NCBI RefSeq assembly: GCF_004114975.1
Contig: NZ_CP030051.1
Coordinates: 7,219,501 to 7,283,500, forward strand
DNA length: 64,000 bases
Direction of reading: 5' to 3'
DNA from: Bradyrhizobium guangdongense
Lineage (GTDB): Bacteria; Pseudomonadota; Alphaproteobacteria; Rhizobiales; Xanthobacteraceae
The position numbers were made by a program, and so were the translations under genes. The notes beneath the pieces were generated by a model. It was given only the letters and a program-made list of their open reading frames with translations, had not been told where the DNA came from and did no database searches. How positions within the stretch are numbered: position 1 is the first letter of the stretch; each line of letters starts with the position of its first letter. Of the stretch, positions 8,267 through 17,880 are shown one piece after another.

Positions 8267-9205
8267 ATGATGACGCTGCGACAGGTTGAAGTGATCCGTG
8301 CCGTGATGGTGACGGGCACCATTGGCGGCGCGGCCAAGCTGCTGAACGTGTCGGCCCCGGGCATCAGCCGGCTGGTCAAATACACCGAGCGTTCGCTCGG
8401 CATCCGCTTCTTCCAGCGCCAGAACGGCCGCTACTTCCCGACGCCGGAAGCCGAGAACATTTTCGAGCAGATCAACGGCGTCTACAAGAAGGTCGACGAT
8501 CTCTCCGAGATCATCTCCAAGATCGGGCGCGGCGGGTTGTCCGAGCTGCGCATCGGCTCGGTGCCGAGCATCTCGCAGGTGATGGTGCCGCGCGCGATCG
8601 AGCGCGTGCGCCGCCGCTATCCCGATCTCGGCATCGACATCAATATCCTCAAGCTCGAGGAAGCGATCGACTATCTCATGCTCGGCCGCGGCGAGTGCGT
8701 CGCGATGAGCTACCGGCTGGAGCACTCCGGGCTCGACTTCATGCCGCTCGCCTCCGGCGAGCTCTACTGCATCGTACCGCCCGGCCACGAACTCGCCGGC
8801 CGCAAGCAGGTGTCGGCCGCCGAGATCACCCGCTATCCATTGATCGGGATCGATCCGAACGATCCCTACGGCAGGATCATGGCCGAGATCTTTGCGCGCA
8901 ACCGGCTCGACTACAACATCACCATCCGCGCCCGCTTCGGCACCACGGTCTGCGCGCTGGTGAAGGCGGGGCTCGGCATCGCCATCATCGACCAGTTCAC
9001 GGTGGCTCATGGCGGCTATCCCGGGATCGAACTCCTGAAGATCACCGAGCCGACCCGGTTCGACACCTACATCGCGGTCAAGCGTGGCGCGCCGCTGTCG
9101 CTGCATGTCGAGTATTTCATCGAATCCCTTCGCGCCGAGATGCGCGCGGTCGAGCCTTCCCGCGGCAACGGCAAGGCTGCTGCGGGGCGCGGACGGAAGA
9201 AATAA
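8267..9205 (+). CDS. LysR-family transcriptional regulator
   Basis: 312 aa. The winged helix-turn-helix covers residues 1-60 (LRQVEVIRAVMVTGTIGGAAKLLNVS with SAPGISRLVKYTE), followed by the two-lobed effector-binding domain (about 90-295). It is likely the regulator of the downstream shikimate/quinate operon: it reads in the same direction and ends 130 bases before the dehydrogenase gene. LysR regulators usually need a pathway intermediate as co-inducer, so quinate, shikimate or dehydroshikimate are candidates by inference. The 200 bases upstream hold no other gene. Confidence 0.9.
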   Translation: MMTLRQVEVIRAVMVTGTIGGAAKLLNVSAPGISRLVKYTERSLGIRFFQRQNGRYFPTPEAENIFEQINGVYKKVDDLSEIISKIGRGGLSELRIGSVPSISQVMVPRAIERVRRRYPDLGIDINILKLEEAIDYLMLGRGECVAMSYRLEHSGLDFMPLASGELYCIVPPGHELAGRKQVSAAEITRYPLIGIDPNDPYGRIMAEIFARNRLDYNITIRARFGTTVCALVKAGLGIAIIDQFTVAHGGYPGIELLKITEPTRFDTYIAVKRGAPLSLHVEYFIESLRAEMRAVEPSRGNGKAAAGRGRKK

Positions 9206-9206
9206 C

Positions 9207-9329
9207 ATGACGTTAGGTTTGCGGGACAAAAGGGTAATTGTGTTAGCCGGAGGAATGATTATCGTCGCCCTTGGAATAACGCGGATTTCTGCACTCATGC
9301 TGGGTCCGATTGCGCCCACCAGACGATAG
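9207..9329 (+). CDS. Possible small hydrophobic peptide between lysR and the dehydrogenase gene
   Basis: 40 codons starting one base after the lysR stop. The product has one hydrophobic segment (VIVLAGGMIIVALGI) and a basic end. It fits a single-span membrane peptide, but the size is small and no ribosome site apart from the end of lysR is seen. It may equally be a chance frame in a leader region. Confidence 0.25.
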   Translation: MTLGLRDKRVIVLAGGMIIVALGITRISALMLGPIAPTRR

Positions 9330-9335
9330 CGAACC

Positions 9336-10214
9336 ATGTCAAAACGCGGATACGCCGCCAGCAAAAAGCTCCTCACCGGCCTGATCGGCGCGCCGATCGC
9401 GCATTCCGCCTCCCCTGCCATGCATGAGCGCGCCGCTGAGGCCCTCGGCCTGCGCGGCCATTATCAGCTCATCGAGGTCGCCGGCGCGGACGCGGCCGGG
9501 CTCCGCATGATGCTGGAGGGCGTGCGGCGCCTCGGCTTTGCCGGCGTCAACGTCACATTTCCCTACAAGGAAGCGGTGGTGCCGCTGCTCGACGAATTGG
9601 CACCGGGTGCGGCCGCAATGGGCGCGGTCAACACGATCGTCGTCAGGGATAACAGGCTGATCGGCCACAACACCGACACCACGGGTTTTGCACGTGCCGT
9701 CGCGCCGCTGCTGGCGCCCACGGGGAACGCGGTCGCCGTGATCGGCACCGGCGGCGTCGGCAAGGCGATCGCCTTTGCGCTGGCGAGCCTGAAAGTGGCC
9801 GACCTCCGTATCTTCGACAGCGAGCCGGCCCGCGCCGAAAAGCTCGCCGCGCTGCTGGCCCGGCATGGCGGCGCGCGGGTGGCCGGAAGCGTCAAGGACG
9901 CGCTCGACGGAGCAACCGGCCTCGTCAACGGCACGCCGGTCGGCATGCTGCCGAACCGCGATACCCCGGTGCCGGCCTCGCTGCTGCGCGAAAACCTGTG
10001 GGTCGCCGACGCCGTCTATTCGCCGCTGATCACGCCGCTGCTGACCGCAGCCCGAGCCAAGGGCGCGCGGATCATGACCGGTCGAGAGCTCGCGATCTAC
10101 CAGGCCGCTGACGCGTTCGAGCTGTTCACCGGCCTTGCCCCGTCGACCCAAGTCATGGGAGAGGCTTTTGACGAGGTGATGGCGGCAAGAAGCTCTGCCT
10201 ATTACGCAGCGTAA
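9336..10214 (+). CDS. Shikimate/quinate dehydrogenase (AroE/YdiB family), probably NAD-dependent
   Basis: 292 aa, close to the usual length. The substrate domain includes IGAPIAHSASPAMH and NVTFPYKEA, where K78 is the catalytic lysine, and D114 in GHNTDTTGF is its partner. The Rossmann motif is GTGGVGKAIAFAL. After the second beta strand the sequence is IFDSEPARAE, with D161 where NADP-specific AroE enzymes carry the NRT motif. An acidic residue there favours NAD and so a catabolic quinate/shikimate dehydrogenase rather than biosynthetic AroE. The adjacent transporter and QuiC-type dehydratase agree with that. A biosynthetic role cannot be excluded from sequence alone. Confidence 0.85.
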   Translation: MSKRGYAASKKLLTGLIGAPIAHSASPAMHERAAEALGLRGHYQLIEVAGADAAGLRMMLEGVRRLGFAGVNVTFPYKEAVVPLLDELAPGAAAMGAVNTIVVRDNRLIGHNTDTTGFARAVAPLLAPTGNAVAVIGTGGVGKAIAFALASLKVADLRIFDSEPARAEKLAALLARHGGARVAGSVKDALDGATGLVNGTPVGMLPNRDTPVPASLLRENLWVADAVYSPLITPLLTAARAKGARIMTGRELAIYQAADAFELFTGLAPSTQVMGEAFDEVMAARSSAYYAA

Positions 10215-10272
10215 CCGAAGCGGTCGGATACAAGGCCGCCACCAGAACCGAACATCGAAAGGGAGGAATGAG

Positions 10273-11403
10273 ATGAAATCCACACTATTGGCATGCGCCC
10301 TGCTGGTCTTCGCGACTGCAACCGGCGTCCACGCCCAGGCCATCAAGCTCGCCGACGTCGCCGAGCTCTCGGGCGGCGGCGCCACCGTCGGCACCAACTG
10401 GAAGAACGGCATCGACCTCGCGATCGAGGAGATCAACGCCAAGGGCGGCGTGCTCGGCCGCAAGCTCGAGGTCACCCACGCCGACTCGCAATCGAACCCG
10501 GGCGTCGCCCGCGCACAGGTCCAGAAGGCGCTCGACGCAGAGCCCTATGTGCTGCTCGGACCCGGCTATTCCGGCTCGGTGAAGGTGACCGCCCCGCTCG
10601 CCGCTGAAGCCGGCATCACGCAGATCATGGGCGGCGAAGCCGCCGAGCTGACGCAGGCCGGCAACAAGTTCCTGTTCCGCACCTCGTTCGGCCAGCAGTC
10701 GTCGATGCCGAAAGTCGCAAAATACATCCACGACGACATGAAGGCGAAGACGGTCGCAGTCGTCTGGGTCAACAACGATTTCGGCAAGGGCGGGCGCGAC
10801 GTCATCATCAAGGACCTCGAAGCTCGTGGCACAAAGGTCGTCGCCGATCTCTCCACCGAGGCGGGCCAGGCCGATTTCGCCGCCGATGTCGGCAAGATCA
10901 AGGCGGCGAATCCCGACGCCGTCTTCATCTATCTCAACGAGGAAGAGAGCGCGCGCATCCTCAAGGAGCTGAAGCGCCAGGGCGTCACTGCGCCGCTGAT
11001 GGGCGAGACCACGCTGATCGGCCAGAAGGTGATCGAGCTTGCCGGCGATGCCGCCAACGGCGCCCGCGGTCATGTCGGCCTCACCACCGATGCGCCGGTC
11101 GACCTGATCAAGGGTTTTCGCGAGCGCTTCTCGAAGAAGTACAATTATGTCCCCGACCACAACGGCCTGAAGGGCTATCTCGCCGTCTACACGGTAAAGG
11201 CCACCACCGAGAAGATGGGCAAGGTCGATTCCAAGGCCTTCGCCGACACGCTGCACGGCCTGACCATCAAAGCTGCGGACGAACCGGGCATTCTGATGGA
11301 CGTCACCTTCGATCAGAACGGGGACATCGATCGCCAGAGCTTCCTGGTCGAGGTCGTCGAAGGCAAGCAGGTGGTGAAGCAGGTGCTGCCCAAGCTGAAG
11401 TGA
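10273..11403 (+). CDS. HAAT-family ABC transporter periplasmic binding protein
   Basis: 376 aa with a clear signal peptide ending near residue 22 (VHAQA). The mature protein is a type I periplasmic binding protein (Peripla_BP_6) with the family landmarks SGGGATVGTNWKNGIDLA and NAKGGVLGRKLE near the N-terminus. ggaggaatgag precedes the ATG. It is the first gene of a full transporter set. Because the operon also encodes shikimate dehydrogenase and dehydroshikimate dehydratase, the ligand is inferred to be quinate, shikimate or a related cyclic acid rather than an amino acid. Confidence 0.92.
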   Translation: MKSTLLACALLVFATATGVHAQAIKLADVAELSGGGATVGTNWKNGIDLAIEEINAKGGVLGRKLEVTHADSQSNPGVARAQVQKALDAEPYVLLGPGYSGSVKVTAPLAAEAGITQIMGGEAAELTQAGNKFLFRTSFGQQSSMPKVAKYIHDDMKAKTVAVVWVNNDFGKGGRDVIIKDLEARGTKVVADLSTEAGQADFAADVGKIKAANPDAVFIYLNEEESARILKELKRQGVTAPLMGETTLIGQKVIELAGDAANGARGHVGLTTDAPVDLIKGFRERFSKKYNYVPDHNGLKGYLAVYTVKATTEKMGKVDSKAFADTLHGLTIKAADEPGILMDVTFDQNGDIDRQSFLVEVVEGKQVVKQVLPKLK

Positions 11404-11418
11404 GGCTCTGACCTTCTT

Positions 11419-11445
11419 CCTCTCCCTGCTCTTCGCGGGGAGAGG
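11419..11445 (+). repeat. Hairpin between binding-protein and permease genes
   Basis: cctctccc (11419-11426) pairs with ggagagggag's ggg-start arm gggagagg (11438-11445) around an 11-base loop. It resembles a short copy of the ctctccc repeat class. Such hairpins after binding-protein genes often protect the upstream mRNA or reduce read-through, giving more binding protein than permease. Confidence 0.6.
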
Positions 11446-11503
11446 GAGCGATAGACCTGAATGGGCGTCAAGTTACTCGGGCTCCAACGATCAAAGAAGA
11501 CCC

Positions 11504-12379
11504 ATGTCCAATCTGTTCGATCTTCTGGTCGCGGGACTGGCCACCGGCGCGATCTATGCGCTGGTCGCAGTTGGGTTCACCCTGTTGTGGCAGACCTCGC
11601 AGACCATTAATTTCGCGCAAGGCGAGTTCGTGATGCTGCCGGCGTTTCTGATGCTGGCGGCGATGCATGTCGGCGCACCGTTCTGGCTCGCGATCATCCT
11701 CGGCATCCTGCTCTCGATGGTCCTGCTCGGCTTCGCCTTCAAGATGCTGCTGGTCGATCCGATGATGCGCCATGGCGTGCTGCCGCTGGCGATCGCGACC
11801 ATGGCGCTGGCGATCGGCATCAAGGAAGCCGTGAAACAGTTCTTCAGCGCGGAGGCTTCGCCCTTCCCGTCGATCGTGCCCACCGGCGACATCACTGTGC
11901 TCGGACACGTCGTCTCGCTGCAAAGCATCGGCGTCCTCGTCGTCGCGATCCTCGCCGTGTTCGGCCTGACCGCGTTGCTCAACCGCACCTCGCTCGGCCA
12001 TCAGATGCAGGCGGCAGCCCAGAACCCGACCGTGGCACGCATCATCGGCGTTCCCGTCGAGCGCATGATCCTGCTGACCTTCCTGATCAACGCCTTCCTG
12101 GTCGCGTTGGCCTCGCTGCTGATCACGCCGATCTATCTGGCCAAATTCTCCTCCGGTGAAGTGCTCGGCCAGGCGGCCTTCATCGCGGCGATCGTCGGGG
12201 GCTTCAACCAGGTCCGCGGCGCGATCGCCGGCGGCTTGTTGATCGGCGTGCTCGACAACCTGGCGGCCGCCTACGTCTCGACCCAGTATCGCGCCGCAGT
12301 GCCGATGATCTTCCTCATCGTCGTCATCCTGTTCCGGCCGCAAGGACTGCTCGGCCGCGCCGAGGAGCGCACGGTATGA
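11504..12379 (+). CDS. HAAT-family ABC transporter permease, LivH type
   Basis: 291 aa integral membrane protein. LLWQTSQTINFAQGEFVML near residue 30 is the LivH signature, and GGFNQVRGAIAGGLLIG near 230 is the coupling loop. Its stop overlaps the next start in ATGA. Part of the binding protein-LivH-LivM-LivG-LivF set of the putative shikimate/quinate operon. Confidence 0.93.
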   Translation: MSNLFDLLVAGLATGAIYALVAVGFTLLWQTSQTINFAQGEFVMLPAFLMLAAMHVGAPFWLAIILGILLSMVLLGFAFKMLLVDPMMRHGVLPLAIATMALAIGIKEAVKQFFSAEASPFPSIVPTGDITVLGHVVSLQSIGVLVVAILAVFGLTALLNRTSLGHQMQAAAQNPTVARIIGVPVERMILLTFLINAFLVALASLLITPIYLAKFSSGEVLGQAAFIAAIVGGFNQVRGAIAGGLLIGVLDNLAAAYVSTQYRAAVPMIFLIVVILFRPQGLLGRAEERTV

Positions 12380-13374
12380 GCGGTTTTGCCAAACCCCTGA
12401 AGATCGCGCTCGGGCTTATCGTCATCGGCGGCCTGATCGTCATTCCCATGAACTTCAATCGCTACGGTCTGTTCATCCTGAGCCAGTGGGCGGTGATGAC
12501 GATCGCCGCGATGGGGCTCAACCTCACGCTCGGCTATGCCGGACAGGTCTCGCTGGCGCAGGGCGCTTTCGTCGGCATCGGGGCTTATGCAGCCGCCATC
12601 ATGACGACGCATGGGTGGCCCCTGCCGGTCGCCATCCTGATTGCGATGGTCTCGAGCTTCGGCGTCGGCTGGGTGCTCGGCTATCCCGCGCTACGCGTGC
12701 AGCACCATTACCTCGCCTTCGTCACGCTGGCTTTCTCGACCCTGGCGTTCCTGGTGTTCCGCAACGAGAACTGGCTCACCGGCGGCATCTACGGCATCTC
12801 CAACATTCCGCGCCCACACATCTTCGGAATCGCAACCAACAAGCCGCTGCCGTTCTACTATGTCTGCCTCGGCTCGCTCGCGATCGTGTCTGTCGCGGTC
12901 TGGTGGCTGATCCGCTCGCCCTGGGGCCGCGCCTTCATGGCACTGCGCGAGAACCCGCTGCGCGCGCAATCGCTCGGCATCGACACCCGCCGCTACACAT
13001 TGATGGCGTTCGCGATCGGCTCGGCGCTCGGCGGCGTCGCCGGCGCGCTCTATGCACCGCTGACGCAATACATCGACCCTGTTCCCTTCAACCTGCAGCT
13101 CTCGCTTGATCTGCTGATGATGGTGATCGTCGGCGGCGCCGGCTTCTATTTCGGTCCTTTCCTGGGGGCGATGATCGCGGTGCTGCTGCCGGAATGGCTG
13201 CGCTTCACCGAAGGCTATTATCTGATGCTCTACGCGATCGCGGTGATGGGACTGCTGGTCTGGTCGCCGACAGGCATTCTCGGGATCCTCGACCGTTACC
13301 TTGCCGCACGGCGCACCAAGGCGGCCTCGGCGCTGCGCGCCGTCGCAAAGTCCCGCCTGGAGACGGCACAATGA
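12376..13374 (+). CDS. HAAT-family ABC transporter permease, LivM type
   Basis: 332 aa with about 8-9 membrane segments. [20 protein letters not shown] near residue 50 is the LivM signature and [14 protein letters not shown] near 255 is the coupling loop. It overlaps its neighbours by ATGA at both ends, which shows tight translational coupling. Confidence 0.93.
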   Translation: MSGFAKPLKIALGLIVIGGLIVIPMNFNRYGLFILSQWAVMTIAAMGLNLTLGYAGQVSLAQGAFVGIGAYAAAIMTTHGWPLPVAILIAMVSSFGVGWVLGYPALRVQHHYLAFVTLAFSTLAFLVFRNENWLTGGIYGISNIPRPHIFGIATNKPLPFYYVCLGSLAIVSVAVWWLIRSPWGRAFMALRENPLRAQSLGIDTRRYTLMAFAIGSALGGVAGALYAPLTQYIDPVPFNLQLSLDLLMMVIVGGAGFYFGPFLGAMIAVLLPEWLRFTEGYYLMLYAIAVMGLLVWSPTGILGILDRYLAARRTKAASALRAVAKSRLETAQ

Positions 13375-14114
13375 GCGCGGTCCTCGAAGTCACCAACATG
13401 AAGAAGAACTTCGGTGGCATCAGCGCCGTCGACGGCGTGTCCTTCGACGTGCGGGAGGGCGAGATCCTTGGCCTGATCGGCCCGAACGGCTGCGGCAAGT
13501 CAACCCTGTTCAATTGCATCCTTGGTCAGCTCACGCCGACGGACGGCGAGGTCAAGCTCGACGGCAAGGTGGTGACCGGCTTGCGCCCGTCGGAGCTGAA
13601 CAAGCTCGGCGTCAGCCGCACCTTCCAGCTCCTTCAGGTCTTCCCAAAGCTCTCGGTGCGCGAGAACCTGATCCTCGCCGGGCAGGAGCACCAGGGCAAC
13701 ATGGCCTCGCGCCTGATCGGCCGCTCCGACGCCGGGCTGACGGATGCCGCCAACCAGATGATCGGCTTCTTCAAGCTCGATCATCTCGCGGCCGAGCCTG
13801 CCGGCGGCCTCTCCTATGGGCAGCAAAAGCTGCTCGATGCCGCCATGGCCTTCATGGGCGGCCCGCGCCTGGTGCTGCTCGACGAGCCCGCCGGCGGCGT
13901 CAACCCGACGATGCTGTCTGACCTGAAGGAGCGGCTGGTCGCGATCAATCGCGAGAAGAATGCCACCTTCGTCGTGATCGAGCACAACATGGAGTTCGTG
14001 ATGTCGCTGTGCTCGCGTGTGATGGTGATGGCGGAAGGCAAGGTGCTGGCGATGGGCCGGCCGGACGAGATCCGCAAGAACCCGGCCGTGATCGAAGCCT
14101 ATTTGGGACACTAG
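13371..14114 (+). CDS. HAAT-family ABC transporter ATP-binding protein, LivG type
   Basis: 247 aa from the ATG at 13371 that overlaps the livM-type stop; the frame is open further upstream but runs through livM. Walker [10 protein letters not shown], signature [10 protein letters not shown], Walker [12 protein letters not shown] and H-loop VIEHNM are all intact. Confidence 0.93.
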   Translation: MSAVLEVTNMKKNFGGISAVDGVSFDVREGEILGLIGPNGCGKSTLFNCILGQLTPTDGEVKLDGKVVTGLRPSELNKLGVSRTFQLLQVFPKLSVRENLILAGQEHQGNMASRLIGRSDAGLTDAANQMIGFFKLDHLAAEPAGGLSYGQQKLLDAAMAFMGGPRLVLLDEPAGGVNPTMLSDLKERLVAINREKNATFVVIEHNMEFVMSLCSRVMVMAEGKVLAMGRPDEIRKNPAVIEAYLGH

Positions 14115-14117
14115 AGC

Positions 14118-14855
14118 ATGAGCGATCCCATCCTCTCGGTTCACAATCTCGTCGGCGGCTACGGCAAGATGACGATCCTGAACGGCACGACGTTCTCGGT
14201 GCCGCCAGCGACCATCACCACGATCATCGGCCCGAACGGCGCCGGCAAGTCTACGGTGTTCAAGGCGATCTTCGGCCTGTTGAAGTTGCGCGAGGGCAAG
14301 ATCAGTTTCGCCGGCCGCGACGTGACGAACTTGAGCCAGCGCGCGCTGCTCAATGCCGGCATCTGCTACGTGCCGCAGGGTCGTAACATCTTTCCCGAGC
14401 TCTCGGTGCGCCACAACATCGAACTCGGCGGCGTCGCGGCCGGAAAAGGCATCGACCTGCCGACGCGGATCGAGGCCGCGCTCGACCTGTTCCCGGCGCT
14501 GCGCCGCAAGGCCGCGCAGCAGGCCTCGACGCTGTCGGGCGGCGAGCAGAAGCAGCTCGAGATCGCCCGCTCGCTGCTGCTCGAGCCAAAGCTCGTGCTG
14601 ATCGACGAGCCCTCCATCGGCCTGTCGCCGCTGATGGTGCAGCAGACTTTTGATATTCTAAAGAGCCTGCGTGACCGCGGCGTCACCATCCTGATGATCG
14701 AGCAGAACGCGCGCTCGGCGCTGGAGATCTCCGATATCGGCATCGTGCTCGAGCTCGGCCAGACCCGCATGGTCGACAAGGCCGAGCGCATCTTGAATGA
14801 TCCCAGGATCGGCCAGCTCTTCCTCGGCGGCGCCATGGAGGAGAGCGCGGCATGA
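14118..14855 (+). CDS. HAAT-family ABC transporter ATP-binding protein, LivF type
   Basis: 245 aa. Walker A GPNGAGKST, signature LSGGEQKQLE, Walker B LVLIDEPSIGLSP. It starts 3 bases after the livG-type stop, and its own stop overlaps the next gene in ATGA. Confidence 0.93.
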   Translation: MSDPILSVHNLVGGYGKMTILNGTTFSVPPATITTIIGPNGAGKSTVFKAIFGLLKLREGKISFAGRDVTNLSQRALLNAGICYVPQGRNIFPELSVRHNIELGGVAAGKGIDLPTRIEAALDLFPALRRKAAQQASTLSGGEQKQLEIARSLLLEPKLVLIDEPSIGLSPLMVQQTFDILKSLRDRGVTILMIEQNARSALEISDIGIVLELGQTRMVDKAERILNDPRIGQLFLGGAMEESAA

Positions 14856-15910
14856 ACGCGCCCCTGCGCATCGCCGTTGCCGGCGCCGGCCTGATCGGGC
14901 GCCGCCATCTGGAGTTGATCGACGCTTCGCCGAACTGCGTGCTCGCCGGCATCGCCGACCCCGCGCCAGCGGCCAGGGAACTTGCTGGAGCCTGCGGCGT
15001 CGGATGGTACGCAGATCATCGGGCCCTGCTGGAGCAGGAAAAACCTGATGGCATGGTCGTCGCCTCCCCGAACGCACTGCATCTGCAGATGGCGCTCGAC
15101 TGCGCGCAGGCCGGCGTGCCTGCACTGATCGAGAAACCGGTGACCGACACGGTCGCCGCCGCGCAGCGCCTGTGTGCGGCGGTCAGGCGGACCGGCGTGC
15201 CGATGCTGGTCGGCCATCACCGCCGCCACAATCCGATCATCAAGGCCGCGCGCGAGACCGTGGCGAACGGCAAGCTCGGCCGGCTCACGGCCGTGGCCGG
15301 ACTATGGCTGCTGAAGAAGCCCCATGATTACTTCAACGTGGCCTGGCGGCGTGAGCACGGCGGGGGCCCGCTGCTCATCAACCTCATCCACGACATCGAC
15401 AATCTTCGTTTCATCTGCGGGGAGATCACCGAGGTGCAGGCGATGACCTCGAACGAGGCGCGCGGGTTCACCGTCGAGGATACCGCCGCCCTGCTGCTGC
15501 GCTTCGCCGGCGGCGCGCTGGGAACGGTGACCGTGTCGGATACGACGCCGGCGCCGTGGAGTTGGGAGCTCTCCTCGGGCGAGAACGCTGCGTATCCGAA
15601 GCAGGACCAGCCTTGTTACTTCTTCTCCGGCACTGCGGGCTCGCTGGCCGTGCCGAACATGGAGCTTTGGTCCTACGCCCAGCAGCCCGGCTGGTATATG
15701 CCGCTGTCGCGCGAGGCGATCGCGCCGGCGGCACTCGATCCGCTGGCCGAGCAGCTCCGGCATTTCATTGCCGTAATCGCGGGTCGGGAACAACCACTGA
15801 TCCCGGTGGAGGATGCGATGGGCACGCTCGCGGTCGTCGAAGCCGTCAGCGAGGCGGCACGCACGGGTCAAAAGATATCGCCGGGCCGGTTAATGGAGCA
15901 GGCAGCATGA
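14852..15910 (+). CDS. Gfo/Idh/MocA-family NAD(P)-dependent oxidoreductase
   Basis: 352 aa. The Rossmann motif VAGAGLIGRRHLELI lies at residues 9-23 and the EKPVTDT motif, with the catalytic lysine of this family, follows near residue 96. The C-terminal alpha/beta domain carries the substrate site; HDIDNLRFI lies in the position of the family's active-site Asp/His region. Family members oxidise or reduce a hydroxyl of sugars, inositols or cyclic polyols. Coupling by ATGA to both the transporter and the QuiC-type gene suggests it acts on the same cyclic polyol or a stereoisomer, feeding the dehydroshikimate branch. That role is inferred. Confidence 0.88.
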   Translation: MNAPLRIAVAGAGLIGRRHLELIDASPNCVLAGIADPAPAARELAGACGVGWYADHRALLEQEKPDGMVVASPNALHLQMALDCAQAGVPALIEKPVTDTVAAAQRLCAAVRRTGVPMLVGHHRRHNPIIKAARETVANGKLGRLTAVAGLWLLKKPHDYFNVAWRREHGGGPLLINLIHDIDNLRFICGEITEVQAMTSNEARGFTVEDTAALLLRFAGGALGTVTVSDTTPAPWSWELSSGENAAYPKQDQPCYFFSGTAGSLAVPNMELWSYAQQPGWYMPLSREAIAPAALDPLAEQLRHFIAVIAGREQPLIPVEDAMGTLAVVEAVSEAARTGQKISPGRLMEQAA

Positions 15911-17778
15911 ACAAGCGTTCGATCGCAACCGTCTCTCTCTCCGGGGCGCTGGACGAGAAGCTCCGTGCCATCGCGTCGGCCGGTTTCGAGGCGGTCGAGA
16001 TCTTCGAGAACGATTTGCTGTCGTTCGGCGCGGGCCCGCGCGAGATCGCAAAGCTCTGCAAGGACCTCAATCTCGAGATCTGCGCGTTCCAGCCGTTCCG
16101 CGATTTCGAGGGCATGCCGGAGCCGCAGCGCTCGCGCAATTTTGCCCGCGCGATGCGCAAGTTCGATCTGATGCAGGAACTCGGCACCGATCTGCTGCTG
16201 ATCTGTTCCAACGTGTCGCCCGCCTCGCTCGGCGGCATCGACCGCGCCGCCGATGATTTTCGTGAGCTCGGCGATCTCGCCGCCAAGCGCGGCTTGCGCG
16301 TCGGCTATGAGGCGCTGGCCTGGGGCCGCCACGTCAACGATTACCGCGATGCCTGGGAGATCGTACGGCGCGCCGATCATCCGGCGATCGGCGTCATCCT
16401 CGACAGCTTTCATGCCCTGGCGCCGGGCTTTCCGACCCGCGCGATGGCCTCGATCCCAGGCGACAAGATCTTTCTGGTGCAGCTCGCCGACGCACCGAAG
16501 CTTGAGCTCGACATCCTGTCGTGGAGCCGGCACTTCCGCTCGTTCCCCGGCCAGGGCGACCTGCCGGTCGGCGCATTCATGCAGGCGATCGCCGCGACCG
16601 GCTATTCCGGCCCGTGGTCGCTGGAAATCTTCAACGACCAATTCCGCGCCGGCTCGGCTGCACAGACCGCGCTCGACGGACTGCGCTCGCTGATCCTGCT
16701 GCAAGACCAACTTGCTCCGGACTGGCCGAAGCTCGTCGGCGAGCCGCTGGCGCCGAAGGCCAAGAGCCGCGGCACCGGCTTCATCGAGTTCGCCGTCAAC
16801 GAGACCAAGGCCGGCGAGCTCGCGCATCTGTTTTCACAGCTCGGCTTCCGGAAGACCGGTAAGCATCGCAGCAAGGCGGTGGAGCGCTGGTCGCAGGGCA
16901 AGGTCGAGCTGGTGATCAATTCGGAGACCGACGGCTTTGCGCATTCGCACTATGTCACGCATGGCCCTGGCGTCTGCGCCATCGCGCTCGACGTGGACAA
17001 TGCCGGCCTTGCCATGCAGCGGGCCGAGACGCTGAAGGCGCGCACCTTCTATCAGCCGGTCGGACCGGGCGAGCTGGAAATTCCCGCGATCCACGGCGTC
17101 GGCGGCAGCCTGCTCTACTTCCTCGATCAGGCCGGCAAGAACTGGGACACGGATTTCGCATCTATCGCAAGCGACGCCAGTGGCGATGCGCTGCTCGCGG
17201 TCGACCACATCGCGCAGTCGATGCCCTACGACGAGATGTTGTCCTGGCTGCTGTTCTACACCGGCATCCTCGACCTGAAGCGGCTGCCGCAGATCGAGAT
17301 CGCCGACCCCAGAGGCCTCGTGCAGAGCCAGGCTGTCATCAATGGCGACCAGAGCCTGCGCTTCGTGCTCAACGGCTCCTCCGCCAATCGCACGCTGCCG
17401 GCCCGCTTCATCTCGGAGTTTTTCGGCTCAGGCGTGCAGCACGTCGCGTTTGCTTGCAAAGACATCTTCGCCACCGTCGCCGCTATGCGCGCCCGCGGCG
17501 CGGGCTTTCTCGATATTCCCGATAATTATTACGACGACGTCGAAGCCAAATACGACCTCGCGCCCGATGTCATGGCGCAGCTCCGCGCCAACCACATCCT
17601 CTACGACCGCGAGGGCGACAGCGAATTCTTCCAGGTCTACACCCATATTTTCGACGAGCGCTTCTTCTTCGAGATCGTCGAGCGCAGGAGCTATCAGGGG
17701 TTTGGCGCAGCCAATGCCGGCATCAGGCTCGCGGCGCAGGCCCGCGAGGTGCGGCCGGCGAGCATGCCACGGGTGTAG
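15907..17778 (+). CDS. quiC: 3-dehydroshikimate dehydratase, two-domain QuiC type (sugar isomerase barrel + HPPD-like VOC domain)
   Basis: 623 aa from the ATG at 15907 that overlaps the preceding stop. Residues about 1-280 form an AP-endonuclease-2-like TIM barrel, with likely metal ligands in YEALAWGRHVND, VILDSFHAL, LVQLADAP and SLEIFND. Residues about 290-610 are a 4-hydroxyphenylpyruvate-dioxygenase-like VOC region, with metal-ligand motifs around DHIAQSMPYDEM, VQHVAFACKDI and FFFEIVERR. This fusion is the architecture of bacterial QuiC dehydroshikimate dehydratases, which make protocatechuate. The HPPD-like half may be structural or have a separate activity. It closes the operon. Confidence 0.88.
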   Translation: MNKRSIATVSLSGALDEKLRAIASAGFEAVEIFENDLLSFGAGPREIAKLCKDLNLEICAFQPFRDFEGMPEPQRSRNFARAMRKFDLMQELGTDLLLICSNVSPASLGGIDRAADDFRELGDLAAKRGLRVGYEALAWGRHVNDYRDAWEIVRRADHPAIGVILDSFHALAPGFPTRAMASIPGDKIFLVQLADAPKLELDILSWSRHFRSFPGQGDLPVGAFMQAIAATGYSGPWSLEIFNDQFRAGSAAQTALDGLRSLILLQDQLAPDWPKLVGEPLAPKAKSRGTGFIEFAVNETKAGELAHLFSQLGFRKTGKHRSKAVERWSQGKVELVINSETDGFAHSHYVTHGPGVCAIALDVDNAGLAMQRAETLKARTFYQPVGPGELEIPAIHGVGGSLLYFLDQAGKNWDTDFASIASDASGDALLAVDHIAQSMPYDEMLSWLLFYTGILDLKRLPQIEIADPRGLVQSQAVINGDQSLRFVLNGSSANRTLPARFISEFFGSGVQHVAFACKDIFATVAAMRARGAGFLDIPDNYYDDVEAKYDLAPDVMAQLRANHILYDREGDSEFFQVYTHIFDERFFFEIVERRSYQGFGAANAGIRLAAQAREVRPASMPRV

Positions 17779-17880
17779 CGCTCTATCCACGTCGTCATTG
17801 CGGGAGAACTGAGAGCCCCTCTCCCCGCATCTGCCTTCGCTGAAGCTTCGACGGACAAACGCGGGAAGAGGGAGAAGACC

